A DNA stretch of 64,000 nt from JASHVB01 sp963762885 (GTDB lineage Bacteria; Pseudomonadota; Alphaproteobacteria; Acetobacterales; Acetobacteraceae). The stretch covers positions 62,001 to 126,000 of the forward strand of contig CAVXNH010000016.1 of the NCBI GenBank assembly GCA_963762885.1, given 5' to 3'. A program made the position numbers and the translations under genes. Positions 7,917 to 15,916 of the stretch are shown here, piece after piece (the first letter of the stretch is position 1; each line of letters starts with the position of its first letter). Below the pieces are notes generated by a model. The model made no database searches, was not told the origin of the DNA, and saw only the letters and a list, made by a program, of their open reading frames with translations.

Positions 7917-9334
7917 CAGTCCGCCAGCCTTTCCCAGATCGACATGCCGTTCGCGCCGGTGAGCGCGCGGACCAACGCACCCGCGGCGGCGTTCGCCAGA
8001 TCGTCGTGTGCGCCGGGGGAGTGGTCGATGCTGTCGCGCCCGCCCCGCGCCGTGCGCCGTTCGAGGCCGGCAAGCTGGGAGTGGAGGCGCGAGTTGTCGA
8101 GCAGTTCGACCTTTCCGCTGTTCAGCGACGGCAAGACCTCTTTATAGATATCGGACTTTGGCTTTTCAGCGGGAACGTAGCTGATGCCATGTTCGCGGAA
8201 CCGCTCGCGGGGCCACTCGCCCGCGTATCGGTCGCCCTCAACTTCGCCGATTTCATAACGCGCAAGCAGGGCAGCGAACTCGATAACCACGCTCTCGGGA
8301 GAGAACGGCGGCCGGACCTCACGCACCGCGTCGAGCACGGCGCGGTCGTAGTTCTCGCCCTCCACGTGAGAAATTGCGATTGTCATGGAATCGGAACTTC
8401 CGCCCGAGGGGTCCACGAACGCGCAGTAGCTAACGCGAGACATCGGCGGTAGTTCAAAGCGATCCGGCACCGTCGCGGCGTCGATCACCTCGCGGGCGAT
8501 GAACGCCGCGATGTCGCTGCGGAACTCGGCGCCATACTCGGCGGCAGCAGACAACGGGTCGCGATCGTAGGCGCGGTCGATCAGCGCTTGCGGGATCGTC
8601 GGGTTCATTCTTTTGGACGGCGCTTGCCAGACCAGCACCGGGTCGCCGTCTTTCGCGTAGTGCTCTTTGTGGGCGTCCCACATCACGCCTCGTTTTGAAT
8701 ACGGCGATGACGCGCACAATAGTATCGCATTTGGAATCGACGCCATCGCTGGCCTTAGGGCATCGAGGATTTCGCTATCCGGATTCGCGGACTCATCGCT
8801 GCGGAAGAAGGCCACCTCGTCGAGCAGCGCGGCGACCACTGTGTATCCTCTGACGGCTCTATAACTGGCGGTGGTGATCTCGATCGCGATGCCATTCGTG
8901 AGTTCGATCGTGTCGCTGTCCTCCCGAAGGACCAGGGACTTGAGCGCCGGCACGCGCATGAGCATGGCGCGGGCATATCGAAAGATCACGCGTGCCTGTT
9001 TTCGATCGACGGCAATAATTTGCACTAATGCACTCTCGCCGGGTACCAGATGCTCCGACCAGTCGCGGAACACGGCGAGAAAGACGGCGATCACCGCGAG
9101 GATCAGCGACTTGCCGCCGCGCCGCCCGACCACCAGCCACGCCTCGGTCACCGGGTCGGCTGGCGGCGTGGTGCGGCCCGTGCACTCGACGAACGTGGCG
9201 AGGTCGTCGCCGTCCATTTCCATGGCAAAGAGCGCGCGGAGGAAGGTGAGCCACGCAGCCCACGTCTCCAACTTCTTGAACCACGGCTTGAAAAGCGCGG
9301 GCGAGTATATGGCGGTGACGATGTCCGCGTTCAC
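7916..9334 (-). CDS. terL: Phage terminase large subunit (packaging ATPase-nuclease)
   Basis: It encodes 472 residues when started at GTG 9334, which overlaps the upstream stop as GTGA; the frame open to 9526 overlaps the preceding gene and is Arg/Pro-rich shadow. The ATPase domain has Walker A VGRRGGKSLI, a Walker B region AALLDEVAFF and coupling motif CASSPYSKRG. The RNase-H-like nuclease domain has an acidic motif FVDPSGGSSDS, a second acid near VEGDRYAGEW and a C-terminal GAHDDLANA motif. All expected catalytic elements are present, so it should be active. It cuts and pumps DNA into a prohead at a portal. No portal or capsid gene is visible in the element, so it may redirect a helper phage's particles; that is inference. 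Confidence 0.9.
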   Translation of the reverse strand: MNADIVTAIYSPALFKPWFKKLETWAAWLTFLRALFAMEMDGDDLATFVECTGRTTPPADPVTEAWLVVGRRGGKSLILAVIAVFLAVFRDWSEHLVPGESALVQIIAVDRKQARVIFRYARAMLMRVPALKSLVLREDSDTIELTNGIAIEITTASYRAVRGYTVVAALLDEVAFFRSDESANPDSEILDALRPAMASIPNAILLCASSPYSKRGVMWDAHKEHYAKDGDPVLVWQAPSKRMNPTIPQALIDRAYDRDPLSAAAEYGAEFRSDIAAFIAREVIDAATVPDRFELPPMSRVSYCAFVDPSGGSSDSMTIAISHVEGENYDRAVLDAVREVRPPFSPESVVIEFAALLARYEIGEVEGDRYAGEWPRERFREHGISYVPAEKPKSDIYKEVLPSLNSGKVELLDNSRLHSQLAGLERRTARGGRDSIDHSPGAHDDLANAAAGALVRALTGANGMSIWERLAD

Positions 9335-9861
9335 GGTGGCCCCTGGGCGCCGCTGTGGCGGTCGCTGGCCGGGGCAGGGCTGTTTACGCGCCCGGCGCTG
9401 GCAGGGGCGTCTCCGGTGGTCTGGGCGCGCCCGGCGGCCAATGCGTCGGCAAGGGACGGCGCCGCTTCGGCGGCGTAGCCGTCGAGGCCGAGTTGTTTCA
9501 GCCCGCGCACGAGCGAATTGCTCCAAGCCAAGTAAGTGTGCGTGTCGTGCGCTGACAGCTTGCCGCCGGCTTCGAGGAATGCCCGGTCCATCATCACCAG
9601 GCGAAGCTTGAGTTGAAGAAGTTGCTCGACCAGAACGAGTGCCGTCTGCGACGGCTGCGGCCCCAGGTGGGCCGACAGGCGGAGTCGCAACATTCGGACG
9701 GCGCGGCCGGCCAGGGTGCGGGCGTCGATCGGCATCGCCACGGACAGAGACTCGCTGGGGCGACGACGCGGCCGGCCCCGGTGGGAGGCTGCCAGAAGAG
9801 AGCCAGCGGCGGACAGCGCGGCAGTCTTTGGAGTATTAGTCAAAGTATTGTTGGCGGACAT
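9331..9861 (-). CDS. Putative small terminase subunit or packaging partner
   Basis: It encodes 176 residues, immediately upstream of and translationally coupled to terL. The N-terminus is Ala/Thr-rich, then an Arg-rich patch (RGRPRRRPSE). Residues about 55-130 are strongly helical (LVLVEQLLQLKLRLVMMDRA), and the tail is Ala/Pro-rich. Small terminases are short, helical DNA-binding oligomers encoded just before terL, so size and place fit, but no signature is recognised. A perfect 14-bp palindrome lies immediately upstream of its start codon. It is the first gene of the packaging operon. Confidence 0.6.
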   Translation of the reverse strand: MSANNTLTNTPKTAALSAAGSLLAASHRGRPRRRPSESLSVAMPIDARTLAGRAVRMLRLRLSAHLGPQPSQTALVLVEQLLQLKLRLVMMDRAFLEAGGKLSAHDTHTYLAWSNSLVRGLKQLGLDGYAAEAAPSLADALAAGRAQTTGDAPASAGRVNSPAPASDRHSGAQGPP

Positions 9862-9862
9862 A

Positions 9863-9876
9863 GCGTATATATACGC
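9863..9876. promoter_or_regulatory. Perfect palindrome GCGTATATATACGC at the head of the packaging operon
   Basis: A 14-bp perfect palindrome located one base before the ATG of the first packaging gene. It covers the position where a repressor or activator would control transcription or translation. It is the only such site beside an element 1 start codon; identity of the binding protein is unknown. Confidence 0.5.
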
Positions 9877-10391
9877 GTCTTGCGCGGGTATTGCCAGGGG
9901 TATGTTATACGCCGGATGGTTTGATGTTTAAGTAGTTCCGGTCGTTACTTTGATAAGTCGGTGGGATCGGTGGGGCGGGAGTGGGCCTGTGTTACCCAGG
10001 CGTTACCCCCATGCCGGACTCGCAGCGTATTGTGGAATATTCACCTAATCAAATCAATACGTTAAGCGACTTAAAGGGCGGCAGGCCACAGGTTTGTTTA
10101 TACCGTGGCCGTGGGAAAGGCGCGGAGAACTGGGGGCGAATGTTGCGGATGCGACGGCCCGGCGGGCCAGAGGTTGGCGCAGGTGGGCGCGGAAGCATTG
10201 CCGCGACGCTGGCCCAGGGATTTGTCATGGCTATCCAGGGGGGCAGCGGGTACCGGTTGGACAGGTTGCCCGGTTAACCCATACGTTTTGCCCCCCCCCC
10301 CCACGCAAACGAGCCGTAAATACGGACAACCTGTCCAACCGGTACCCGCCCGTTACCCCCTGGTAACGACCCACCCCCTTGACCCCCTGGG
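9877..10391. other. Candidate replication origin and control region of element 1
   Basis: About 515 bases without a gene lie between the packaging operon and the primase-helicase. It contains a perfect 23-bp inverted repeat (10246-10268 with 10327-10349) enclosing a run of twelve C (10291-10302) and a small hairpin CCGTA-AA-TACGG (10313-10324). A second palindrome, CGTTACC-CCCT-GGTAACG, lies at 10351-10368. TGTTACCC and GTTACCCCC motifs at 9990-10010 resemble the att arm sites. P4-type satellites carry their origin near the primase gene, so an origin is likely, but not shown. Confidence 0.5.
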
Positions 10392-12758
10392 TTAGAACGG
10401 CGCCCCCTCGTTCTCGCGCCTTTCGCGCTCCGACCGCTCCTGTTCCTCGATAACCGAGAGTAGCCGGATGCCCCTGACACGCCTTACCCCATGAGTCCGC
10501 TTCTTTTCGACTTCTAGCCCGAGCGCGGTCAGCCGCTCCGGGAACGCAGTGGCGGTGATGAACGCTGCACCGCTTTGCTCGCGCCAACCAGAATACGACT
10601 TCAACAGTTCGCTCGTGGTGCACAGGCGGCCGGTGGGGTCGGCCTCCCACACACAGCACTCACTGAGCCACATCGTCACATCGTCGAACTTTTGCAGATA
10701 CTCCGCCGTGTCCTCTCTCACAGCGGCGGGCACCGCCAGCCCCTGGCGCTGCCACTCCAAGCAACCCTCAATCAGCCAGGAGAGGATGCCGCTCCCCTCG
10801 GCCCGCAGCGCTTCCTTCAGCTTCATATTGCCCAAGTCGGCGAAGCTGGCCCGGAACTCGAGGAGCAGCATCCGCGCCGCGATCGCGACATCCACGTGAC
10901 CGAGATAGGGTAAGTTGTTGCCGGTGATCGTGAGCTTGTGCGTGGGAGCAAAATCGAAGAAGTCCTGCCGCATGAAGCGCCCGCTCAGGACGTCGCCGCC
11001 GGTGATCAACTTGACCTGCTCGGTGTTCCACCTTGCGTTTTGGGGGGTTTCCGAACCGATCGCCAACCGCGCACCGCAGAGCTTTGCGATTTCGGTCGGG
11101 TGATTTGGGTGCTTCGTCTGCATCAGGGCGCTGGTCGGGATCACCGTCGCTTGATCACCCATTACCCACACGATTGTTTCAACTATCGTTCCCTTTCCGT
11201 TGCGACCACTACCGTGCAGGAATAGCAGCTTTTCCTCCCGCACCGATCCAGTCAGGGAATAACCAAACCAGCGCTGAAGAAATTTGATCTGTTTGGCGCC
11301 GCCGTTGCCCGGGAAGATTTCGTGCAGGGTTTTCTGCCACAGCGGACAACCACCGCCGGGCGCCACCCGGCTGCTGCGGGTGAGGCAGTCCCCTGGATCG
11401 GCCGCTCGAATTTCACCGGTCCGGAGATCGACAGTGCCGGCCGGCGTCGCCAGCAGCCACGGGTTGCGATCCCACTGGTCCACCCGCATCGCGAGGCGAC
11501 GGTCGGCGCGGGCGAGTTGAAGGACGGAACTTGAAGACCGTGCTGAAGCGATGTGCGCCTGCCTTTTGTTGGCGCGGCCCGCCGCGAGCCGGCAGTGCGA
11601 CCGGGCAAGGTCGAGTGCGCTTAGGGTATCGTCGGTACGCCAGCGGTTGCCGTCCCAGTGGTGCCACCGATCCCAAGCCGAGGTGAACCTGAGATCGCCC
11701 GCGTGCTCGGCGGCAAACCTCAACGCCAGGTCTTCGTCGGAGAAGGCCGGCGCGAGCAGGCTGCTGCCGGCCCACCCGGCGTCCCGTGCCGTGGCAAACA
11801 CGGCGTCCATCGTGACGACTGCGCCCTCGCCTCGATTGAAGCTTCGCCACTTCTGCCGCAGGTCACTCTCGCCCCGGTACTTGTCGGATTTGGCGCTCCA
11901 TTCGTTCCAAATTGGGAAAGCGGCCTCACCCACGTCCAGTTTCAACGCCATCCCGACGCGGAGCCAACTGTCATATTCGTCCGGTGACAGGTAAGTCAGG
12001 GCGTCCTTCACCGTATCCATATCGACGTTACGTGGCTCGCGCTCAGGCCGCGCTGGTTTCACCTTCGCTGGCCCCGCGACCACCCCGCTGGTGACCCAGA
12101 GCGTCGGCCCGTCGCGAGGCTCAAGGTCGTTGCCGAGCGGCGCCGACGCGCGGCCGAACGGCAATGCGATCAGGCTGCCGTCGCCGTCATCGGCAAGCGC
12201 GTCCTGCTTCGGAAAAACCTCAACCTCACCTGCGGGAAGGCCGGCGGTCCCTTCTTTCAGTCCGGCGTCGGCGAGCGCCTTTCGCATTGCCGCCCGGACC
12301 GCGGCGGCCGGCTGCGGGGCCTCCCAGAACAAGTGAAGGTGAATCCCTCGTCCACTTCCCGATCGGATCGGCCACGGATTGAAACCAGCCGGCCGAACGG
12401 CGTCCATGATCTTCCGCGCCGCAGCCTGTACTTCCGGCCAGGGGAGCGTCCCGTCGTGATCGTCGATGTCGAACGTCGCGAGGCGTGTCACGTTTGCGCC
12501 AGCCGCCATCAGGTAGACGCCCAGATGCGGCCCACCGTTTAGGTGACCGCGCAGCGAGTCTTCCGTGACCTCGCCGGACCGTTTGATATATTCCCAGCGA
12601 CTCTCACCCCGCCGCCGGACGGCGTGCTGATCGGGTCGCGCGTGCCCAACGATGGACAGCAGGGTCTCAATTTTCGCGTTAAAAGCCTTCGTAACGTTGT
12701 TGGCTTCCGCCCCGGTCTCCACCGCGACCGCTACGCCATCACAATTGATAATTTCCAC
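10392..12758 (-). CDS. P4-type primase-helicase (replication protein)
   Basis: It encodes 788 residues. The N-terminal half is a primase-polymerase of the archaeo-eukaryotic type: FDIDDHDG near residue 96 supplies the catalytic acids, and SGSGRGIHLHLFW near 133-145 matches the conserved S-G-x-G-x-H/HLHL region. A PriCT-like linker follows (YLSPDEYDSWLRVGMALK). The C-terminal D5/P4 helicase has Walker A HGSGRNGKGT near residues 514-523, then a conserved Glu region (ARLAIGSETP) and sensor LTITGNNLP. It would unwind and prime at the element's own origin. It is usual for satellites and phages; a phage alone would often use separate genes. Start at ATG 12758. Confidence 0.9.
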   Translation of the reverse strand: MEIINCDGVAVAVETGAEANNVTKAFNAKIETLLSIVGHARPDQHAVRRRGESRWEYIKRSGEVTEDSLRGHLNGGPHLGVYLMAAGANVTRLATFDIDDHDGTLPWPEVQAAARKIMDAVRPAGFNPWPIRSGSGRGIHLHLFWEAPQPAAAVRAAMRKALADAGLKEGTAGLPAGEVEVFPKQDALADDGDGSLIALPFGRASAPLGNDLEPRDGPTLWVTSGVVAGPAKVKPARPEREPRNVDMDTVKDALTYLSPDEYDSWLRVGMALKLDVGEAAFPIWNEWSAKSDKYRGESDLRQKWRSFNRGEGAVVTMDAVFATARDAGWAGSSLLAPAFSDEDLALRFAAEHAGDLRFTSAWDRWHHWDGNRWRTDDTLSALDLARSHCRLAAGRANKRQAHIASARSSSSVLQLARADRRLAMRVDQWDRNPWLLATPAGTVDLRTGEIRAADPGDCLTRSSRVAPGGGCPLWQKTLHEIFPGNGGAKQIKFLQRWFGYSLTGSVREEKLLFLHGSGRNGKGTIVETIVWVMGDQATVIPTSALMQTKHPNHPTEIAKLCGARLAIGSETPQNARWNTEQVKLITGGDVLSGRFMRQDFFDFAPTHKLTITGNNLPYLGHVDVAIAARMLLLEFRASFADLGNMKLKEALRAEGSGILSWLIEGCLEWQRQGLAVPAAVREDTAEYLQKFDDVTMWLSECCVWEADPTGRLCTTSELLKSYSGWREQSGAAFITATAFPERLTALGLEVEKKRTHGVRRVRGIRLLSVIEEQERSERERRENEGAPF

Positions 12759-12824
12759 CGGAGCCCCCGTTGCAGTGCGTTGCAGGCCGGTTCTCCTGGT
12801 TCTGAAATGATCTTAGGGGGCCGC

Positions 12825-13169
12825 TCATCGCAGCCTCGCTAGCCATCGCCGCGTGAGCTTTAGCCGTTCGCGCCGCTCATCGCCGGTCGTGTGCTCCGCT
12901 TCCCAACGTAGTTCGCCGGCCAACCGCAGCGCGTCGCCGCCGGTCAACTTCGGCGCTACACCGAACGACAGCCACCAGCGAGTGGTGTAGTACCCGAGGT
13001 GTGGCGCGCCTTGCTGGCGAAGCGATGCCGACATGCCATCGGCGAGTACGCGGCGGTGAGCTTGCAGCTCGATCTCGGACATGGTGACGGCGCGCAGCGT
13101 CCGCACGTCCGCGGTATAGCCCGATGCCCTCGATGGTTCGGGCTGGGGTGGAATATTTGAAGTGTGCAT
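12825..13169 (-). CDS. Hypothetical protein between AlpA and the primase
   Basis: It encodes 114 residues from ATG 13169; the longer frame to 13250 runs through intergenic hairpin DNA. The centre is helical (SEIELQAHRRVLADGMSASL) followed by a Trp/Tyr-rich segment (YYTTRWWLSFGV) and a basic C-terminus (RRERLKLTRRWLARLR). The basic tail suggests nucleic-acid binding. It belongs to the early, replication-side operon. No family recognised. Confidence 0.6.
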   Translation of the reverse strand: MHTSNIPPQPEPSRASGYTADVRTLRAVTMSEIELQAHRRVLADGMSASLRQQGAPHLGYYTTRWWLSFGVAPKLTGGDALRLAGELRWEAEHTTGDERRERLKLTRRWLARLR

Positions 13170-13274
13170 CGTGAGACCTCGAAAAGATTGAGGTCCCAGC
13201 GGGGTGTTTACAAAGCCGGCGCGGCGCGGTATAAAACAGGCGGTTCCCACCGCTTAGAAGACGAGACTACCGCG

Positions 13275-13302
13275 CGGCCCCAGCGTTCCCCCGCTGGGGC
13301 CG
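13275..13302. terminator. Strong 11-bp hairpin between alpA and the next gene
   Basis: CGGCCCCAGCG and CGCTGGGGCCG form a perfect 11-bp stem with a six-base loop just past the AlpA stop. There is no T run on the minus strand, while TTTCTATTT follows on the plus strand. It may attenuate read-through from alpA or stabilise its mRNA. Confidence 0.5.
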
Positions 13303-13305
13303 TTT

Positions 13306-13578
13306 CTATTTGATGCCGTTGGACTCGGCACGACGGGCCTCGACCCAGTCCAGAACTTCATCCTCATCCCAGACGCGCCGCCCAGGCCCGAGCTTGATCC
13401 GCTTTGGGAACTTCCCGGCTCTTTCCAGGCGGGTCAGATGCACGTCCGAGAAAGGAACGATCTGCTGTAATTCGTGCAGCCGCAGCATGCGATTCGGAAC
13501 GCGGGGCGGCGGGATGGGAGCACGTTGGCGCTGGTTCGCTGGCGGCTCGACCAGTGCGGCGGGATATTCATTCAGCAT
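13306..13578 (-). CDS. alpA: AlpA-type helix-turn-helix regulator or excisionase
   Basis: It encodes 90 residues from ATG 13578 (a longer start at 13620 is possible). The C-terminal 60 residues are the AlpA/MerR-like winged-helix domain: RLHELQQIVPFSDVHLTRLE, FPKRIKLGPGRRVWDEDEV and LDWVEARR, the classic order helix-turn-helix, basic wing, W-x-x-x-E/D-V-x-x-W. In P4 and related elements AlpA activates or excises by acting on the att region and early promoter. It is the first gene of the leftward early operon that includes the primase. Confidence 0.85.
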   Translation of the reverse strand: MLNEYPAALVEPPANQRQRAPIPPPRVPNRMLRLHELQQIVPFSDVHLTRLERAGKFPKRIKLGPGRRVWDEDEVLDWVEARRAESNGIK

Positions 13579-13909
13579 GAGCGTGGCCTTTTGTCGTGGG
13601 GCGCCGACCACGCGCGCCAACCGGGCACGCGAAAGCCAGCGCGGGTTGCGCGCTGGTTCCGGATATCCCGTATGCTCTCTGCCATGCTCACCCTGCCTCC
13701 CTCCGGCCCGCCCTTGGCCACCGGTCGTTTGCAGGGACTCATTCGATCAAGAAGCACCGCCGCAGCAGGCGGCGATTGAACCGAGGGTAATATAGCCCAT
13801 CCCCGCCTGGATTACCAGCCCCTTGTTATTACATGGGCGCGCATATTGTTGGCGTGCACGCATGGTGCGTTTATACGACGATTAGAGATCGTATCACGGG
13901 AGAGAAGAA
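13579..13909. other. Divergent control region between alpA and a small plus-strand gene
   Basis: No convincing gene. The stretch should hold the leftward alpA promoter and the rightward promoter of the 13910 gene. The second half (13795-13900) is noticeably AT-richer than the element average. Confidence 0.4.
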
Positions 13910-14176
13910 ATGGCGGGCACACGACTATTGACGTTCGAGATTACAAGCCCGACGACCTTCACAGGTGCCGGTGCGAACCAACCGTGGTCCGATGCACCGA
14001 GGCGGATTTCAGGTTGGGTCGGCTTTGTGCCTAACTCGGGGCCAACGGAACAAAGTGGAACCTACGTGGTCGGGGGAAAGTGTTCGACCTTCACGGAAAT
14101 GGTGGCAGTGGTTGACCAGCTCAAGTTTGACCTGGACCGCATCCTCGAAGCGGCGAGGGCGGCACTGCCGAGGTAG
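13910..14176 (+). CDS. Small hypothetical protein of element 1
   Basis: It encodes 88 residues from ATG 13910 behind GGGAGAGAAGAA, a good ribosome binding site. The first half is beta-like with Thr, Gly and Trp (PRRISGWVGFVPNSG); the second half is a single amphipathic helix (TEMVAVVDQLKFDLDRILEAA). It is convergent with the integrase, 21 bases apart. Immunity or helper-sensing genes of satellites often occupy this slot, but no such family is recognised. Confidence 0.6.
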   Translation: MAGTRLLTFEITSPTTFTGAGANQPWSDAPRRISGWVGFVPNSGPTEQSGTYVVGGKCSTFTEMVAVVDQLKFDLDRILEAARAALPR

Positions 14177-14197
14177 CAGTCGCCGCCTTCCGCGCGC

Positions 14198-15481
14198 TCA
14201 GGCCCTTTTCAACTCAACCACGTTGTCCGGCGCCGGCCGCACCAGCGTCTCGACGTGCCGTGCCCACTTGTCCAGCGCGGCACGCTTCTCATCTAAATAT
14301 CCGTATCGATTATAAACGGCCGTGACTCCACCTTCTTTGTGATTAAGCACCCGCGAGATGGTGGAAGTCAGGATGCCAAGCCGCGCCAGCCCGGTGCCAA
14401 CGGTGCGCCGCAAATCGTGGAACCTCCACGCCTCCCTCGCCTCGGTCGGCGCTTGCTCGCCGCGCTCCGTGGCATCTTCCGCCATGATGGCGGCGACCTT
14501 GGTATTCAGTGCCGTTTTGATCTTTGAATAGCCAGAAATCGGCCGGTCGCGGTCGGTCAGCCGGTCCTCGGCGACGGGCTTCCCCGGCACGCGGCGGAAC
14601 CCCCGCGAGGTCAGGACGAACGTGCCCTTGCGCGGCAGGTTGGCCAGCATCGCTACGGCGGTGTCGGACAGCGGCACCTCGTGGCTTCGGTCGCCCTTCG
14701 TGAACTCCCGCGGCAGCGTCCACAGCTTCTTGTCCAGGTTGACGTCCGCCCATCGCATGCCGGCCACCTCGTCACGGCGCTGGCCGGTCAGGACCAGCAG
14801 CCGGACGAACGCCGCCGCCACGTCGCCGAGGCCCTCGGTGGCCCGCCAGACGGCGGCAAGCTCATCATCACTTAGGACCCGCTCGCGGGCGATTTCCTTG
14901 CCAGGCGCCTTAACCCCCATGGTCGGTGCGATCGTCAGCACCTCGCGCTCTACTGCCCAGTTGAAGAGCTTGCGCACCGCCGCGAGGACGCGGTTCGCAA
15001 GCATCGGACTCAAGGCATCCAGCAGCGCCCGCACGTCGCGCCGGGTGATGGAGGCCGCATCGCGCTTACCCCAGGTCGGTAGGACGTGCAGCGCCAAGCG
15101 GCGCTCGGTCGTGTGCCACGATCTGTTGCGCGGTTTCGCGTAACGCTCGATGAAATCGGCGGCCAGTTCCTTGACGGTGACCGGCGGGCCGGCGGGCTCG
15201 GCGTCGCGCGTGTCGGCCGGGTCGATCCCGCGCGCGACGTCACGCAGCAGTTCCCGCGCCCGGTCCCTGGCATCCTCAACCTTCGGGATCGAGGCCAGGG
15301 TGCCGACGGTGTAGCGGCGCTGCCGCTTGCCGATCCGGTAGAACAGGACCCACGCTTTGTGCCCGCCCGCGCTCACCCGCAACCCGAACCCGGGCAGGTG
15401 GGTGTCGAACAGCTCGATCCTGCCGGCGGCCGGTGGCCCGACCTTGTCTACCGCGGCCTGGGTCAATCGTATCTTCGCCAT
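14198..15481 (-). CDS. int: Tyrosine integrase of element 1
   Basis: It encodes 427 residues from ATG 15481. Residues 1-90 are the DUF4102 (Arm-DNA-binding) domain typical of island and P4-type integrases (DTHLPGFGLRVSAGG, RRYTVGTLASIPKVEDAR). The core-binding domain follows, then the catalytic domain with first Arg in LTGQRRDEVAGM, HDLRRT, LNHKEGG and the nucleophile Tyr in AVYNRYGYLDEK. All catalytic residues are present. It ends 1.5 kb inside attR, and its start is 178 bases from the att core, with arm-type repeats between. It should catalyse integration into the tRNA-Arg gene. Confidence 0.93.
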   Translation of the reverse strand: MAKIRLTQAAVDKVGPPAAGRIELFDTHLPGFGLRVSAGGHKAWVLFYRIGKRQRRYTVGTLASIPKVEDARDRARELLRDVARGIDPADTRDAEPAGPPVTVKELAADFIERYAKPRNRSWHTTERRLALHVLPTWGKRDAASITRRDVRALLDALSPMLANRVLAAVRKLFNWAVEREVLTIAPTMGVKAPGKEIARERVLSDDELAAVWRATEGLGDVAAAFVRLLVLTGQRRDEVAGMRWADVNLDKKLWTLPREFTKGDRSHEVPLSDTAVAMLANLPRKGTFVLTSRGFRRVPGKPVAEDRLTDRDRPISGYSKIKTALNTKVAAIMAEDATERGEQAPTEAREAWRFHDLRRTVGTGLARLGILTSTISRVLNHKEGGVTAVYNRYGYLDEKRAALDKWARHVETLVRPAPDNVVELKRA

Positions 15482-15496
15482 CGCGTCCTCCAACCA

Positions 15497-15627
15497 AGGG
15501 TAACGCCGGGGTAACAGGAAGGGATGTTAACCCAAGTTACCCGGCGGACCATTATGTAGCCGAATCGACGCGAAAATACCAGGGGGAAACTACATTCTTT
15601 TGTGGAATGGGGACCCTATGTTACCCC
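15497..15627. promoter_or_regulatory. Putative integrase arm-type sites, right end
   Basis: AGGGTAACG at 15497-15505, GGGGTAACA at 15508-15516, an inverted TGTTAACCC at 15525-15533 and an inverted TGTTACCCC at 15619-15627. These match the motif at the left end of element 1. They also overlap the integrase promoter, so occupancy could autoregulate int. Confidence 0.55.
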
Positions 15628-15658
15628 ATGTTCGCCCATGTTATGTTTCGTCCACGTA

Positions 15659-15706
15659 ATTCCTAATCCTGGGGCCGTGGGTTCGAATCCCGCCGGGGAC
15701 GCCAAT
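15659..15706. repeat. attR core of element 1
   Basis: A 48-bp perfect copy of the 3' half of tRNA-Arg(CCT). It lacks the 5' half of the tRNA and is therefore not a functional gene. Confidence 0.93.
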
Positions 15707-15831
15707 GTTTACAACAGGTTAGATCCACACACACAATTCCAGCAACCATGCCAGCAATCATATAGCTATCACGCAGATCCCCGTACTGCACGGTGCGTAT
15801 CTGCAGCCGGCAGCGGGGAGCAGGGCTCAAC

Positions 15832-15878
15832 CTTGCCAAGGTCGGGGTCGAGGGTTCGAATCCCTTCGCCCGCTCCAG
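15832..15878 (+). repeat. tRNA-Gly(GCC) 3'-half, left copy (att site of element 2)
   Basis: This spans anticodon loop TTGCCAA to CTCCAG, with the T arm GGTTCGAATCC and acceptor CGCCCGC plus TCCA. The preceding bases do not form the acceptor 5' strand or D arm, and the anticodon stem is mismatched, so it is a fragment. It is identical over 47 bp to 27583-27629. Confidence 0.85.
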
Positions 15879-15916
15879 AATCACTAATATATTTCAAGGT
15901 GTTACGAGGCAATTGC

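Larger units (their letters stand above)
1669..15706. mobile_element. Element 1: integrated satellite-like element in tRNA-Arg(CCT)
   Basis: It is bounded by a perfect 48-bp direct repeat, with a tyrosine integrase next to the right end. Gene content in order from attL is: hypothetical, secreted PDZ protein, four or five unknown genes, large terminase, small terminase-like gene, candidate origin, P4-type primase-helicase, hypothetical, AlpA-type regulator, small hypothetical, integrase. The set int-alpA-primase plus packaging is characteristic of phage satellites (P4, PICI). A portal, major capsid, tail, lysis and repressor gene are not recognisable in its 14 kb. That it is packaged by a helper phage is inference. 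It could alternatively be a decayed prophage, but the operon spacing is tight and nearly all genes look intact. Confidence 0.85.

Noticed and set aside
9335..9526. 64-residue N-terminal extension of the large terminase
   Set aside because: It lies wholly within the upstream coupled gene and is Arg/Pro-rich; the GTGA overlap start gives the normal terminase N-terminus.
15663..15884. 73-residue minus-strand protein containing AKGFEPSTPTLAR
   Set aside because: This sequence is the antisense translation of tRNA fragments, a well-known annotation artefact.
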